64,000 nucleotides of DNA, taken from Flavobacteriales bacterium. GTDB taxonomy: Bacteria; Bacteroidota; Bacteroidia; Flavobacteriales_F; PHOS-HE28. Positions within the stretch are counted from its first letter, which is position 1, and the number at the start of each line of letters is the position of its first letter. The stretch spans positions 62,001 to 126,000 of the forward strand of contig JADJOG010000002.1 in NCBI GenBank assembly GCA_016713865.1, written 5' to 3'. This document shows, piece by piece, positions 27,021 to 36,796 of the stretch. Under the pieces are notes generated by a model. That model searched no databases and had not been told where the DNA came from. It saw nothing but the letters and a program-made list of their open reading frames with translations. Made by a program: the position numbers and the translations under genes.

Positions 27021-27572
27021 TCACTTCTTCCCGATGAACTCCAGGCTCACGCTATTGATGCAGTACCGCAGCCCCGTCGGCTTCGGGCCATCATCGAACA
27101 CATGGCCGAGGTGTGCGCTGCAGCGGCCGCAAGTGGTCTCGGTGCGCACCATGCCGAAGCTGCGGTCCTCGTGGTACAGGATGGCATCCTTGCGCTCGGG
27201 TTGAAAGAAACTGGGCCAGCCGCAGCTGCTCGCGAATTTGCTGTCGGCCTGGAAGAGCACGTTGCCGCATACCGCGCAGGCGTAGGTGCCGATGCCCTCG
27301 AAGTCCCAGTACTTGCCGGTGAAGGCGCGCTCGGTGCCCTTCTCGAAGGCGATGTAGTAGAGGTCGGCGGGAAGCAGCTTCTTCCACTCGCTCAGGGGCA
27401 CGTTCAGCTTGGTGGTGTCGGTGTGGGAGAAGTAAGGATTCGTGCTGTGGTCGTATTGGGCCATATCGTTTTTGCTCATTACAGGTGCTTTCGGTGCTTG
27501 TCCGTTGCTGCTTCCGCAGGCAATGAGCAGCAGCGAAGAGAGGAGGGTGGGGACGATGTTGCGGGATCTCAT
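27021..27572 (-). CDS. msrB: Peptide-methionine (R)-S-oxide reductase MsrB (lipoprotein)
   Basis: A 183-residue MsrB anchored to the envelope: MRSRNIVPTLLSSLLLIACG ends in a lipobox (LIAC). The SelR domain covers about residues 48-183: LSEWKKLLPADLYYIAFEKG, two zinc CxxC pairs (CAVCG and CGRC), SSCGWPSFF, and the catalytic cysteine in LRYCINSVSLEF. It repairs methionine-R-sulfoxide in exported proteins. I chose the ATG at 27572 since the longer open frame upstream is antisense to the topA leader. It is divergent from topA, with 196 bp between their starts. Confidence 0.95.
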   Translation of the reverse strand: MRSRNIVPTLLSSLLLIACGSSNGQAPKAPVMSKNDMAQYDHSTNPYFSHTDTTKLNVPLSEWKKLLPADLYYIAFEKGTERAFTGKYWDFEGIGTYACAVCGNVLFQADSKFASSCGWPSFFQPERKDAILYHEDRSFGMVRTETTCGRCSAHLGHVFDDGPKPTGLRYCINSVSLEFIGKK

Positions 27573-27670
27573 GCCCGGTGGTCGTGTGTGCGGCGCGCGC
27601 ATGACAAAGGTTGTTGCAAGAACCCATGAGGCATGCGTTCGGTTCGGATGTGGGCCGTGTTGAAATTTTC

Positions 27671-27688
27671 CTTCCCCTAAAGGGGAAG
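27671..27688. repeat. Hairpin CTTCCCC-TAAA-GGGGAAG
   Basis: A perfect 7-bp stem with a TAAA loop in the msrB/topA divergent spacer. It lies about 80 bp before the topA ATG and next to further dyads (27689-27748). Confidence 0.55.
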
Positions 27689-27748
27689 CGCCCGCAGTGA
27701 GCGAATCGTCGTCAGGAATCGCGGGCGGCGCCCTTTTATTTGCCGCCC
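27689..27748 (+). promoter_or_regulatory. topA leader with two mutually exclusive hairpins
   Basis: CGCCCGC (27689-27695) can pair with GCGGGCG (27721-27727), while GGGCGGC (27723-27729) can pair with GCCGCCC (27742-27748). The two stems share bases 27723-27727, so only one can form at a time. The second ends 20 bp before the topA start codon. This is the geometry of an attenuator or translation switch. Confidence 0.35.
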
Positions 27749-27768
27749 TGAAAAATCTTCGGGGAAGC

Positions 27769-30346
27769 ATGGCCAAGAAGAACGCGAGCGGTGATCTGGT
27801 GATCGTGGAGTCGCCAGCTAAGGCGAAGACCATCGAGAAATACTTGGGCGCGGGCTTCACCGTGCTCAGCAGTTATGGCCACGTCCGTGACCTGCCGGAA
27901 CGCGACCTGAGCGTGGATGTGGAGAACGGCTTCGAGCCCACATACATCATCCCCGACGATAAGAAGGGCCGCCTTGCCGAGCTGAAGAAAGCCAGCGACA
28001 ATGCGGTGACCGTGTGGCTCGCGACTGACGAAGACCGCGAAGGGGAGGCCATCAGCTGGCACCTGAAAGAAGCGCTCAAGCTCACCGACGACAAGGTGAA
28101 GCGCATCACCTTCAACGAGATCACCAAGCAGGCCGTGACCAAGGCCATGGAGCGGCCGCGCACCATCGATGTGCATCTGGTTGATGCGCAGCAAGCGCGC
28201 CGCGTGCTCGACCGTCTTGTGGGCTACGAGCTCAGCCCCGTGCTCTGGCGCAAGGTGAAGCCCAGTCTCAGCGCGGGCCGTGTGCAGAGCGTGGCCGTGC
28301 GATTGATCGTGGAGCGCGAGCGCGAGATCCTCGGCTTCGACAGCAAGAGCGCATTCAAGATCACAGCGGTGCTGCTCAATGAGAAAGGGCAGCTCGTGAA
28401 AGCGGAATTGCCGCAGCGCTTCGCCACCGAGGCCGAAGCGATGGGCTTCCTGCAAGGATGCATCGGCGCCAACTACACGGTGAGCGCCATCGAGAAGAAG
28501 CCCGGTAAACGCTCGCCCGCCGCGCCCTTCACCACCAGCACCTTGCAGCAGGAGGCGAGCCGCAAGCTCGGCTACGGCGTTGATCGCACCATGCGGATCG
28601 CGCAAGGCCTTTACGAGCAAGGGCACATCACCTACATGCGTACCGATTCGGTGAACCTGAGCGAGCAGGCCATCGAAGCAGCCGCTGCGCAGATCAGGGC
28701 GCAGTATGGCGAGCGTTACAGCAAGCCGCGCCGTTTCACAAGCAAGAGCAAGGGCGCGCAAGAGGCGCACGAAGCCATCCGTCCCACCGACATGGCCGTG
28801 CGCAATGCCGGCAGCGATAGCGACGCCGAGCGCCTCTACGACCTCATTTGGAAGCGCACGCTCGCCAGCCAGATGGCCGAGGCCGAGTTGGAGAAGACCG
28901 TGGTGGACATCAACATCAGCACGCGGCCCAATGAGCAGTTGCGCGCGCAGGGCGAAGTGATCCTCTTCGATGGTTTCCTCAAGGTGTACATGGAGGGCCG
29001 CGACGATGAGGGCGACGAGGAACAGGAAGGCCTGCTACCCGAGATGCGCCAAGGTGAATCCATGAAGCTCCGCGAAATGACCGCCACGCAGCGCTACGAG
29101 CGTCCCGCGCCGCGCTACACGGAAGCCAGCTTGGTGAAGAAGCTCGAGGAGTTGGGCATCGGTCGTCCGAGCACATACGCGCCAACGATCAGCACTGTTC
29201 AGAAGCGCGGCTATGTGGTGAAGGAGAGCCGCGATGGAACGCCGCGCGCTTACCGCATCCTCACCTTGGCCGAAGGCGAGATCGCCGAGAAGACCGCTAC
29301 GGAGAATGCCGGAGCCGAGAAGCAGAAGCTCTTCCCTTCGGACATCGGCATGGTGGTGAATGACTTCCTCGTGGAGCATTTCCCGGTCATTGTGGACCTG
29401 AACTTCACGGCCAAAGTGGAGGAGGAGTTCGACGTGATCGCTGAGGGCAAGGAGAATTGGCGCGAGATGATCGCCCGCTTCTACAAGCCCTTCCACGCCA
29501 CACTCGGTACGGTGAAGGACACCGCTGAGCGAGCCACGGGTGCCCGCGTTCTGGGTCAGGATCCCGTCAGTGGAAAGGATGTGGTGGCGCGCATCGGCCG
29601 CTTTGGCCCCATGATTCAGATCGGCAGCGTGGAGGATGAGGACAAGCCGCGCTTCGCGAGCCTTCGCAAGGACCAGAGCATCCAGTCCATCACCTATGAG
29701 GAGGCCATGAACCTCTTCAAACTGCCTCGCACCTTGGGCGAGCGCGATGGCGAGGTGTGCACGGTGGGCATCGGCCGCTTCGGCCCATATGTGCGCTTGG
29801 GCAGCACCTACGCCAGCCTCACGCCAGAGGATGATCCACTGGAGATCACCTTGCAGCGTGCGGTTGAGTTAATCGACCTGAAGAAGGTCGCGAACGCTAC
29901 GCGCGACCTTGGCGAATACAAAGGCGAGATGCTCGTGGTGGGCCGGGGTCGCTTCGGGCCTTTCGTGAAATACCAGAAGACCTACGCCAACATCCCGAAA
30001 GCGGAAGACCCTGCAGCCGTGACCTTGGAGCGCGGCATCGAGCTCATCGAGGCGAAGCTGGCTGGCATTCGCCAGAACATCCTGAAGGAATTCGAGGGCT
30101 CGGCGATCCAGGTGCTCGCGGGTCGTTATGGCCCCTACATCACCGATGGCAGCAAGAACGCCAACGTGCCGAAGGACAAGGAGCCAGCGGACCTCACCTT
30201 GGAAGAAGCCACTGCTTTGCTCGCGGCTGCTCCGGACAAGAAGGGCGGTAAGAAGTCCGGTCGTGGCGGCGCGAAGACTTCCAAGGCCCGCCAAGGCTCC
30301 GGCGAAAAAGTCTGCAAGAAAGAAGGTTGCGAAGAAGAAGGCCTGA
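27769..30346 (+). CDS. topA: DNA topoisomerase I (frameshift near 30290)
   Basis: A type IA topoisomerase that relaxes negative supercoils, about 858 residues. The start ATG at 27769 gives MAKKNASGDLVIVESPAKAK; the Toprim domain follows (LATDEDREGEAISWH), then the central domain with the active-site tyrosine in GHITYMRTDSVNLS and the segments TSTLQQEASRKLGY and GIGRPSTYAPTI. Instead of zinc ribbons the C-terminus has four Topo_C_Rpt units (RIGRFGPMIQIG, GRFGPYVRLG, GRFGPFVKYQ, GRYGPYITDG). The Lys/Ala-rich end is split: the main frame runs on past 30290 without sense, while the adjacent frame gives APAKKSARKKVAKKKA and stops at 30346. Confidence 0.96.
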
Positions 30347-30456
30347 TCTGCCAACACGCCGCTGTGCGCAGTTGGGGCACTGGCAGAGCCGGTGCTACCG
30401 AACGCTCGCGGCAATTTCGCCCGGCGCTCTCGCGGCATGGCGAGGCGGTTCCCCGC

Positions 30457-31629
30457 ATGGACATCAGCATCTACTTCCAACCATCGGAGCGCTTCGGTCG
30501 CAACCGTCCCGAATGGGGCGCCCATACCTTGGGCGATAGCACGGTCTTCTTCAGCCACGGGAAGGACTTTCCCCAGCCTCGAAGGCAAGCAGGTGGCGCT
30601 GTTCGGCGTGCTCGATGACCCCGGCCATGCGCGTCCACGTCCCTGCGTGAAAGCCCCTGATGCCATTCGCGCCGAACTGTATCAGCTATTCCAGCCAGCA
30701 TCGCCCGTGAGTGTGGTGGACTTGGGGACATTCATGCGGGTGCCTCTGCTGCCGATACCCAGCATGCAGTAGCCGAGACCCTGGCGGAATTGATGCGGCT
30801 CAACATCGTACCGGTGTTGCTAGGCGGCGGTCAAGGCCACACCTTTAGCCAATACCTGGCCTACGAGAAGCTGGAGCGCACCGCCAACCTCGCTTGCATC
30901 GACTGCCGCTTCGACCTCGGCGAGCCCGGGCAATCCTTGGCAGACACCAGCTACCTCAGCCACATTGTGCTGCGCCAGCCCAATTACCTTTTCAACTACA
31001 GCAATCTGGGCTATCAGACCTACTTCGTGGATCAGCCGGGTATCGACCTGATGGAACGGCTCCTATTTGATGTGCATCGCTTAGGCGAGCTCCGTCAGAA
31101 CATTGCGGAAGCAGAGCCAGTGCTGCGCAATGCCGATACATTGAGCATTGATATGAGCGCGGTAAGGCGTGCCGATGCACCAGGCACCTCACGTCCAGGA
31201 CCGAATGGCTTAGCGGGCGATGAAGTTTGCCAATTGCTGAGGTATGCCGGAGTAAGCGAGAAGATCACCTCTTTGGCCATTTACGAGATGGACCCTGAGC
31301 GTGATTCCGATGGAATAACTGCCCAGTTGGCCGGCCAAATGATCTGGTGCTTCCTTGATGGCTTCCGCAGCCGCACGAATGACTTGCCCTGGCTTGATCG
31401 CAAGCGGTTTACCCGCTTCCGAATCCCGATACGCGGGCATGAGCAGGAGTTGGTCTTCTACAAGAGCAGCGTGAGCGATCGATGGTGGATGGACGTGCCG
31501 TACAAGGCCGAGCAGGAAGCGCGCTTTGAGCGGCACCATTTGGTCCCGTGCAGTTTTACTGACTACCAGGCTGCTTGCCGCGAAGAGGTGCCGGACCGCT
31601 GGTGGCGCACGTTCCAGAAGCTCGCTTGA
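30457..31629 (+). CDS. Arginase/formimidoylglutamase-fold protein, metal site altered (two frameshifts)
   Basis: Three frames join to a protein of about 390 residues of the arginase/ureohydrolase family: MDISIYFQPSERFGRNR..., then GKQVALFGVLDDPGHARP..., VVDLG, and in the last frame DIHAGASAADTQHAV and NIVPVLLGGGQGHTFSQY. The Mn ligands of true ureohydrolases are only partly kept: GGDHS appears as GGGQGHT, DAHxD as DCRFD, and SxDxDxxDP as SIDMSAVRRADAP. Catalysis is therefore doubtful. Homologues of this form often lie beside T9SS genes in Bacteroidota; here porP and gldK follow at once. Shifts lie near 30575 and 30722, the second inside GACTTGGGGACATTC. Confidence 0.75.
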
Positions 31630-31685
31630 TATCTTCATCCGCATGCTCGCGGCATTCGTTGTTGGGTTCAGGCCGTTTAACAGGA

Positions 31686-31715
31686 TTTGGCCGGAAAGGG
31701 GAATTGCTATATTGG
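31686..31715 (+). promoter_or_regulatory. Possible Bacteroidota-type promoter for porP-gldKLMN
   Basis: TTTG at 31686 and TATATTGG at 31708 resemble the -33 TTTG and -7 TAnnTTTG boxes, with an 18-base spacer (19-21 is more usual). The site lies 71 bp before the porP ATG in the only larger gap ahead of the T9SS genes. Confidence 0.4.
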
Positions 31716-31785
31716 CGCCGGTTCTTGGGGCTGCGAATTGCCTGTCCCCTTGATTATCAGGCACCAAACTGAACGCAACGAACGC

Positions 31786-32724
31786 ATGAGGGGGATACTA
31801 ACCGCAGTTGCATGCTTGGGCTTGGCCGCTGCGAGCATTGGGCAGCAGGATCCGCAGTTCACTCAGTACATGTTCGACCGCCTATCGCTGAATCCTGGCG
31901 TTGCGGGCACTACGGGTGAATTGTGTGGCACCATGCTCCTTCGCCAGCAGTGGACAGGTTTCGATGGGGCGCCGAAAACAGCGCTTCTGAATGTTCACGG
32001 CAACATTAAACGGATCAGCAGTGGCGTGGGGCTTTCCGTTTTCCTTGATAAACTTGGTCAGCAGAGCAGCACTTACGCAAGGCTCAGCTACTCATTCCAT
32101 CGCAAGGTCGGAAGCTCTGGCGGCACTTTGGGAATCGGTTTGGCAGCCGGTCTCATGAGCCATACTTTAGGAAACGATTGGCGCGCAACACAGCCAGTGA
32201 GTTCAGATAATTCGATTCCCTCGAATGGCGTGTCGGATATGGGCTGGGACCTCGCTGCCGGTCTCTACTATACGAGTCCAACCCTATGGGCGGGCATCTC
32301 TAGCACGCACCTTACCGAAGTCGAGTTGCGCAACGTGAGCATTCAGCAGCGTCGGCATTTCTTTGTTCAAGCGGGTTATAATTGGAAACTGCGATCAGAC
32401 CCCAACAAGTATGTGATTCAACCGAGCGTGCTCATGAAGAGCGATGGCACCTCGACCCAGTTCGACATCACGGGCATTTTTCTTTATAATAACATGGTTT
32501 GGCTGGGCGTTTCTTACCGGACGGAAGATGCCATTGCCCCGCTAATCGGGTACCAGTTCAAGCCGAACCCCAAATCACAGCTGCGTATTGGCTACAGCTA
32601 CGATGTGACCACCTCGCAGATCAGGAATTACAGCAGCGGAGGCCATGAAGTGATGCTCAATTACTGCGTCCTATTGGTGAAACCGCCCGATGTGCAGATC
32701 TACAGGAACCCGTTGTTCCTTTAA
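31786..32724 (+). CDS. Type IX secretion outer membrane protein, PorP/SprF family
   Basis: A 312-residue outer-membrane protein with a signal peptide (MRGILTAVACLGLAAASIG). The N-terminal signature QQDPQFTQYMFDRLSLNPG is the hallmark of PorP/SprF proteins; the rest is an alternating beta-barrel pattern (GVGLSVFLDKLG, GTLGIGLAAGLMSH, AGLYYTSPTLWAGIS, GIFLYNNMVWLGVSYR, LRIGYSYDVTTSQI, HEVMLNYCV). PorP-type proteins anchor T9SS cargo or associate with PorK/GldK rings. It is the first gene of the T9SS cluster, 120 bp before gldK. Start chosen by the signal peptide. Confidence 0.93.
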   Translation: MRGILTAVACLGLAAASIGQQDPQFTQYMFDRLSLNPGVAGTTGELCGTMLLRQQWTGFDGAPKTALLNVHGNIKRISSGVGLSVFLDKLGQQSSTYARLSYSFHRKVGSSGGTLGIGLAAGLMSHTLGNDWRATQPVSSDNSIPSNGVSDMGWDLAAGLYYTSPTLWAGISSTHLTEVELRNVSIQQRRHFFVQAGYNWKLRSDPNKYVIQPSVLMKSDGTSTQFDITGIFLYNNMVWLGVSYRTEDAIAPLIGYQFKPNPKSQLRIGYSYDVTTSQIRNYSSGGHEVMLNYCVLLVKPPDVQIYRNPLFL

Positions 32725-32844
32725 ACTGGAGCGAAACCTGATAAACCGAAATGCCGTAGAGTGCCTCGTCTGAGGTGTTCGCTTACCCGAACCATCTGAT
32801 AAGGGTCCCTGCAAGGAAGAACCGAACGGCAAAACAGGAAGAAC

Positions 32845-34206
32845 ATGCAACGTCCCATCTTGTATCTCGGCGCCATAGGCTTGCTGGCGAGCTGTGGCGG
32901 TGGCGGTCAGGGGCAACTGACCGGCGTGCTGGGCAGGCCCGGCTGGTTTCAGGTTGATCCCTACGGGATGAACTACATCCCAATGGGCAGCTACGTCATG
33001 GGTCCAAGTGACCAGGACGTGCCATATGCACTAGTTACGAAGAGCAAAACGGTCTCGGTCCAGGCCTTTTACATCGATCAGACCGAAATCACCAACAACG
33101 AGTATCGGCAATTCGTTTTCTACGTACGCGACTCCATCGCCAAGCGCATTCTAGGCGATGAGGATATCGGAGAGCACGTGATTACGGAAGATGAGTTCGG
33201 TGAAGAGATAGACCCCCCCGTCCTGAACTGGAAGGCGCGTATCGACTGGTATGGCGACGAGGAGCGAGAAGCCTTGGCAGACATGTTCTTGAGCGAGAGC
33301 GAGCGTTTCTATCGCCGGAAGGAGATTGACACGCGCAAGCTCATGTTCGAGTACTACTGGATCGACCTGAAAGAGGCTGCGCGTAAGGGTACCCCGAGCA
33401 ACTGGGCCAGGGATCTCGACTTGAGCTACACGAACACGAAAGGCCAGAACAACGCGATTCGAGGTCATAGCGACCGCAGCAAGTTCATCCTCAAGGAAGT
33501 CATCAATGTGTATCCTGACACACTGGTGTGGGTACATGACTTCACCTACTCGTTCAACGAGCCGATGACCGAGAACTATTTCTGGCATCCGGCCTACGAT
33601 GATTACCCGGTGGTTGGGGTCACTTGGGTGCAAGCCAATGCATTCAACGTTTGGCGGACTCAGTTGATGAATAGTTGGCTGGAGAGCAACGGTGAAGCTT
33701 TCGTGAATCGATTCCGACTGCCTACCGAGGCGGAATGGGAGTATGCCTCTCGCGGAGGTCTCGATCTGGCGCCATATCCGTGGGGCGGGCCATATGTGCG
33801 CAACCGCCAAGGCTGCTTCTTGGGCAACTTCAAGCCATTGCACGGCAACTATACCGATGATGGCGGCTTCCACACCGTTCCAGTGGACAGCTATACCCCG
33901 AATGATTATGGCCTCTATCAGATGGCCGGCAACGTGAGCGAGTGGACGAGCACGGCCTTCGACGAGAGCGTGTACGACTTCGATCACGACCTGAATCCAG
34001 AATACAGCTACGATGCCTTGGCTACTGATGCGCCTGCTCTCAAACGCAAGGTGATTCGTGGCGGCTCGTGGAAGGACATAGGTTATTACATGCAGACTGG
34101 CACGCGCAGCTACGAGTATCAGGACACCACCAAGGCTTATATCGGCTTCCGCTCGGTGATGACGTACTTGGGCCGTGGTAAAGCCGTGAACGCAGAAGAC
34201 CTCTAG
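32845..34206 (+). CDS. gldK: Gliding motility/T9SS lipoprotein GldK (PorK)
   Basis: A 453-residue lipoprotein (MQRPILYLGAIGLLASCG, lipobox LLASC) of the FGE-sulfatase (SUMF1) fold. The family parts YIPMGSYVMG, FYIDQTEITNNEYRQF, PVVGVTWVQANAF, RLPTEAEWEYASRGG, YQMAGNVSEWTST, KVIRGGSWKD and GFRSVMTYL are all present. GldK and GldN form the periplasmic ring of the type IX secretion system beneath the outer membrane. It is not a catalytic FGE: the active-site cysteines of that enzyme are missing. The gene is intact and followed by gldL after 97 bp. Confidence 0.97.
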   Translation: MQRPILYLGAIGLLASCGGGGQGQLTGVLGRPGWFQVDPYGMNYIPMGSYVMGPSDQDVPYALVTKSKTVSVQAFYIDQTEITNNEYRQFVFYVRDSIAKRILGDEDIGEHVITEDEFGEEIDPPVLNWKARIDWYGDEEREALADMFLSESERFYRRKEIDTRKLMFEYYWIDLKEAARKGTPSNWARDLDLSYTNTKGQNNAIRGHSDRSKFILKEVINVYPDTLVWVHDFTYSFNEPMTENYFWHPAYDDYPVVGVTWVQANAFNVWRTQLMNSWLESNGEAFVNRFRLPTEAEWEYASRGGLDLAPYPWGGPYVRNRQGCFLGNFKPLHGNYTDDGGFHTVPVDSYTPNDYGLYQMAGNVSEWTSTAFDESVYDFDHDLNPEYSYDALATDAPALKRKVIRGGSWKDIGYYMQTGTRSYEYQDTTKAYIGFRSVMTYLGRGKAVNAEDL

Positions 34207-34303
34207 ACGAGAATCCTAGGCGACCGTTACCGAACCAGAACGGGCGCATTGTTGGACCATTCCCAGAACCTCAGACGAACCCTCTAAAACGCAAGGACTG
34301 ACG

Positions 34304-35092
34304 ATGAAACCCGGCAGCAAGAAGTGGAAGAACTTCATGGCCAAGCTTTACGGCTTGGGAGCAGCTATCGTAATCGTAGGCGCACTCTTCAAGATCCAGC
34401 ACTGGCCATTCGCCAGCTTCTTCCTGATTCTGGGTCTTAGCACCGAGGCGATCATCTTCTTCTTCTCCGCGTTCGAGCCTCCCCATGAGGACCCGGATTG
34501 GAGCCTTGTTTATCCTGAACTCGCAACTGGTGAGAAGGCTGAGGGCGAGGACTTCAAGAAGGAGGATCAGCGTTCCATCACCGAGCAGCTAGATGATATG
34601 CTCGAGAGCGCCAAGATCGAGCCTGAACTCATCGCAAGCCTGGGCGATGGCATGCGCAGCCTGAGTGACAATGCCAAGAGCATGAGCCAGATCACCAGCG
34701 CCGCTTCTGCGACGAACGATTACACGTCTAGCCTGAAGGATGCAGCCGGCAAAGTGAGCAGCCTTGGTGATACCTACATGAAGGCCAGTGAGAGCCTGGT
34801 GGGTCTCACACAGAATGTCGAGGCCGGTCGGAGCGCTGGCGATGGTTTGCGTCAGATGAGCCAGAACCTCACCGCTTTGAATGAAATGTACGAGCTTCAG
34901 CTGAAGACAAGCCGCGAGAAGCTCGAAGCAGCCAACCAGATGTTCGCAGGCATGAGCGATATGCTCACCAACCTGCAGAACTCGGTAGAGGATACCAAGC
35001 GCTACAAGGAGAACATCTCCGTGCTCAGCGACAATCTGCAGAAGCTCAACACCGTTTACGGCAACATGCTCAGCGCGATGCGCGTGAGCTGA
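34304..35092 (+). CDS. gldL: T9SS motor protein GldL (PorL)
   Basis: A 262-residue inner-membrane protein. Two N-terminal transmembrane helices (about residues 15-34 and 40-60: LYGLGAAIVIVGALFKIQHW and FFLILGLSTEAIIFFFSAF) carry the membrane Glu thought to take part in proton-driven torque. The rest is a long helical cytoplasmic tail (about 90-262) with many heptad-like repeats ending LNTVYGNMLSAMRVS. With GldM it forms the rotary motor that powers secretion and gliding. It lies 41 bp upstream of gldM. Confidence 0.97.
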   Translation: MKPGSKKWKNFMAKLYGLGAAIVIVGALFKIQHWPFASFFLILGLSTEAIIFFFSAFEPPHEDPDWSLVYPELATGEKAEGEDFKKEDQRSITEQLDDMLESAKIEPELIASLGDGMRSLSDNAKSMSQITSAASATNDYTSSLKDAAGKVSSLGDTYMKASESLVGLTQNVEAGRSAGDGLRQMSQNLTALNEMYELQLKTSREKLEAANQMFAGMSDMLTNLQNSVEDTKRYKENISVLSDNLQKLNTVYGNMLSAMRVS

Positions 35093-35133
35093 TCATCGAC
35101 GAACCACAACAGCAATCCATAAAGACCTGACCC

Positions 35134-36782
35134 ATGGCTGGTGGTAATCTGTCCCCGCGACAGAAGATGATCAACATGATGTACCTGGTGCTGACAGCGC
35201 TTTTGGCGCTGAACGTATCCAAGGAGATCCTGGACAGTTTCATCACGGTGAACAATGGCTTGGAGAACACCAAGCTGTCGCTCAACGATAAGATGACCGT
35301 TCAGTACAAGACGTTCGCCGATTATGCTCAAGAGAACCCGACCAAGTACGGGGCCGCTTATGCGGAAGCACAACAGGTTCAACGGCTGGGTGCCGAGCTC
35401 ATCGCATACATCGATACGATTAAGGCGCGAGTAATCATGAAGGCCGAAGGCTTTCCTCGTGATAGCGTTGTGCTCGCTGACGGACGAATCATTGACCTTG
35501 CGAAAGTGAGCAAGAAGGATAGTCATGATGAGATCACCAACCTGATGATTGGAGGCGAACCGGCGAAACCCAAAGACGAACCGTACTCTGCAGTTGACCT
35601 TCGTCGCCAATTGGAAGCATTCAAGGAAAGGTGAAGACCTTGCGAAGCGACGATGCTGACCTGAGCGCAGCCATGGACCGGGTATTTGACTTCGCCGATC
35701 GGAAGGATGCATCGGGAACGATGAATTCTTGGGAGAGCATCAATTTCTACCACGTGCCATTGGCCGCAGGCATCACCATCCTGAGCAAGCTGCAGGCGGA
35801 TGTCCGCAACGCTGAAGGTGAAGTGGTGAAGCGCATGCTCGATGCAGTGGAAGGCAAGAGCTTCAAATTCAATGCGCTCACAGCCATCGTGAAGCCCCGC
35901 AGCAGCTACGTCACCGTTGGAAGCAAGTACGAGGCGGAGATATTCCTCGGTGCTTATGACGATCAGAATGCACCGGAAGTGTACATCTGTGTTGGTGGTG
36001 CACGCGTTGATACAACTTCGAAGCCTCCTAAGATCATCGGCGAGTCGAAGAAGCTCGACATGGTGGGAGCGAAGGCACAACTGGTTGAGGTAGCCTCCGG
36101 CGCTGGTCAGAAGAAGGTCAGCGGCATCATCAAGTACAAGCCTGTTGGTGGCGAAGAGCAGATTGAAGCTTTCTTCACGGAATACGAGGTGGCTCAGCCA
36201 AATCTTGTTGTAAGCCCGCTCAAGATGAACGTTTTCTACCGCGGCGTTGACAATCCGGTGAGTGTTAGCGTTTCAGGATACAGCGATAAGGAAGTCACTG
36301 CCAATCCAACGAATGGCACATTGACCAGACAACCTGATGGTACATATATCATGCGACCCGGCAAGGATGCCGAGGCAACCATTGGTGCTACCGTGAAGAA
36401 CCCGGATGGCTCATCGAAGTCGATGCCAGGCTTGAAATTCCGCGTGAAGAACGTGCCGAACCCGACGCCTTACTTCGCTGGCAAGAGCGTTGATGATGAA
36501 ACCATCAAGAAAGCAGAGCTCACGGCAGCAGCCGGCGTGATTGCCAAGATGGTGAACTTCGAGTTCGACCTGAAGTTCGAGGTGACCGAATTCAGAGTGA
36601 CCATGATCGTGGGTGGAACCCCGATTGAGAAACTCACCAAAGGGCCTGCTGTCTCCGGTGACATGAAGGAGATGTTCCAGAAGGCGAAGCCAGGTCAGAA
36701 GATCTACATCGAAGGCATCAAGGCGAGAGGCCCCGATGGGACCGTAAGGAACTTGGGCTCGCTTTCGTTCAAGGTCGTCTAA
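35134..36782 (+). CDS. gldM: T9SS motor protein GldM (PorM), copy 1 (frameshift near 35631)
   Basis: The periplasm-spanning shaft of the T9SS motor. The start is MAGGNLSPRQKMINMMYLVL; the conserved membrane-helix residues Arg9 and Tyr17 are present. The first frame ends at 35634 (LEAFKER); the second carries on (VKTLRSDDADLSAAMD, then NSWESINFYHVPLAAG) and holds the four periplasmic beta domains, including VSPLKMNVFYRGVDNPVSV and the C-terminal VTEFRVTMIVGGTP, IKARGPDGTVRNLGSLSFK. Together about 549 residues, near the usual 510-520. The shift falls in AAGGAAAGGTG. gldN follows after 14 bp. Confidence 0.95.
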
Positions 36783-36796
36783 ACCAACATCAACCG

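Noticed and set aside
35600..35660. Programmed frameshifting in gldM
   Set aside because: No slippery heptamer with a following structure is seen, and the same kind of break occurs in about a dozen unrelated genes.
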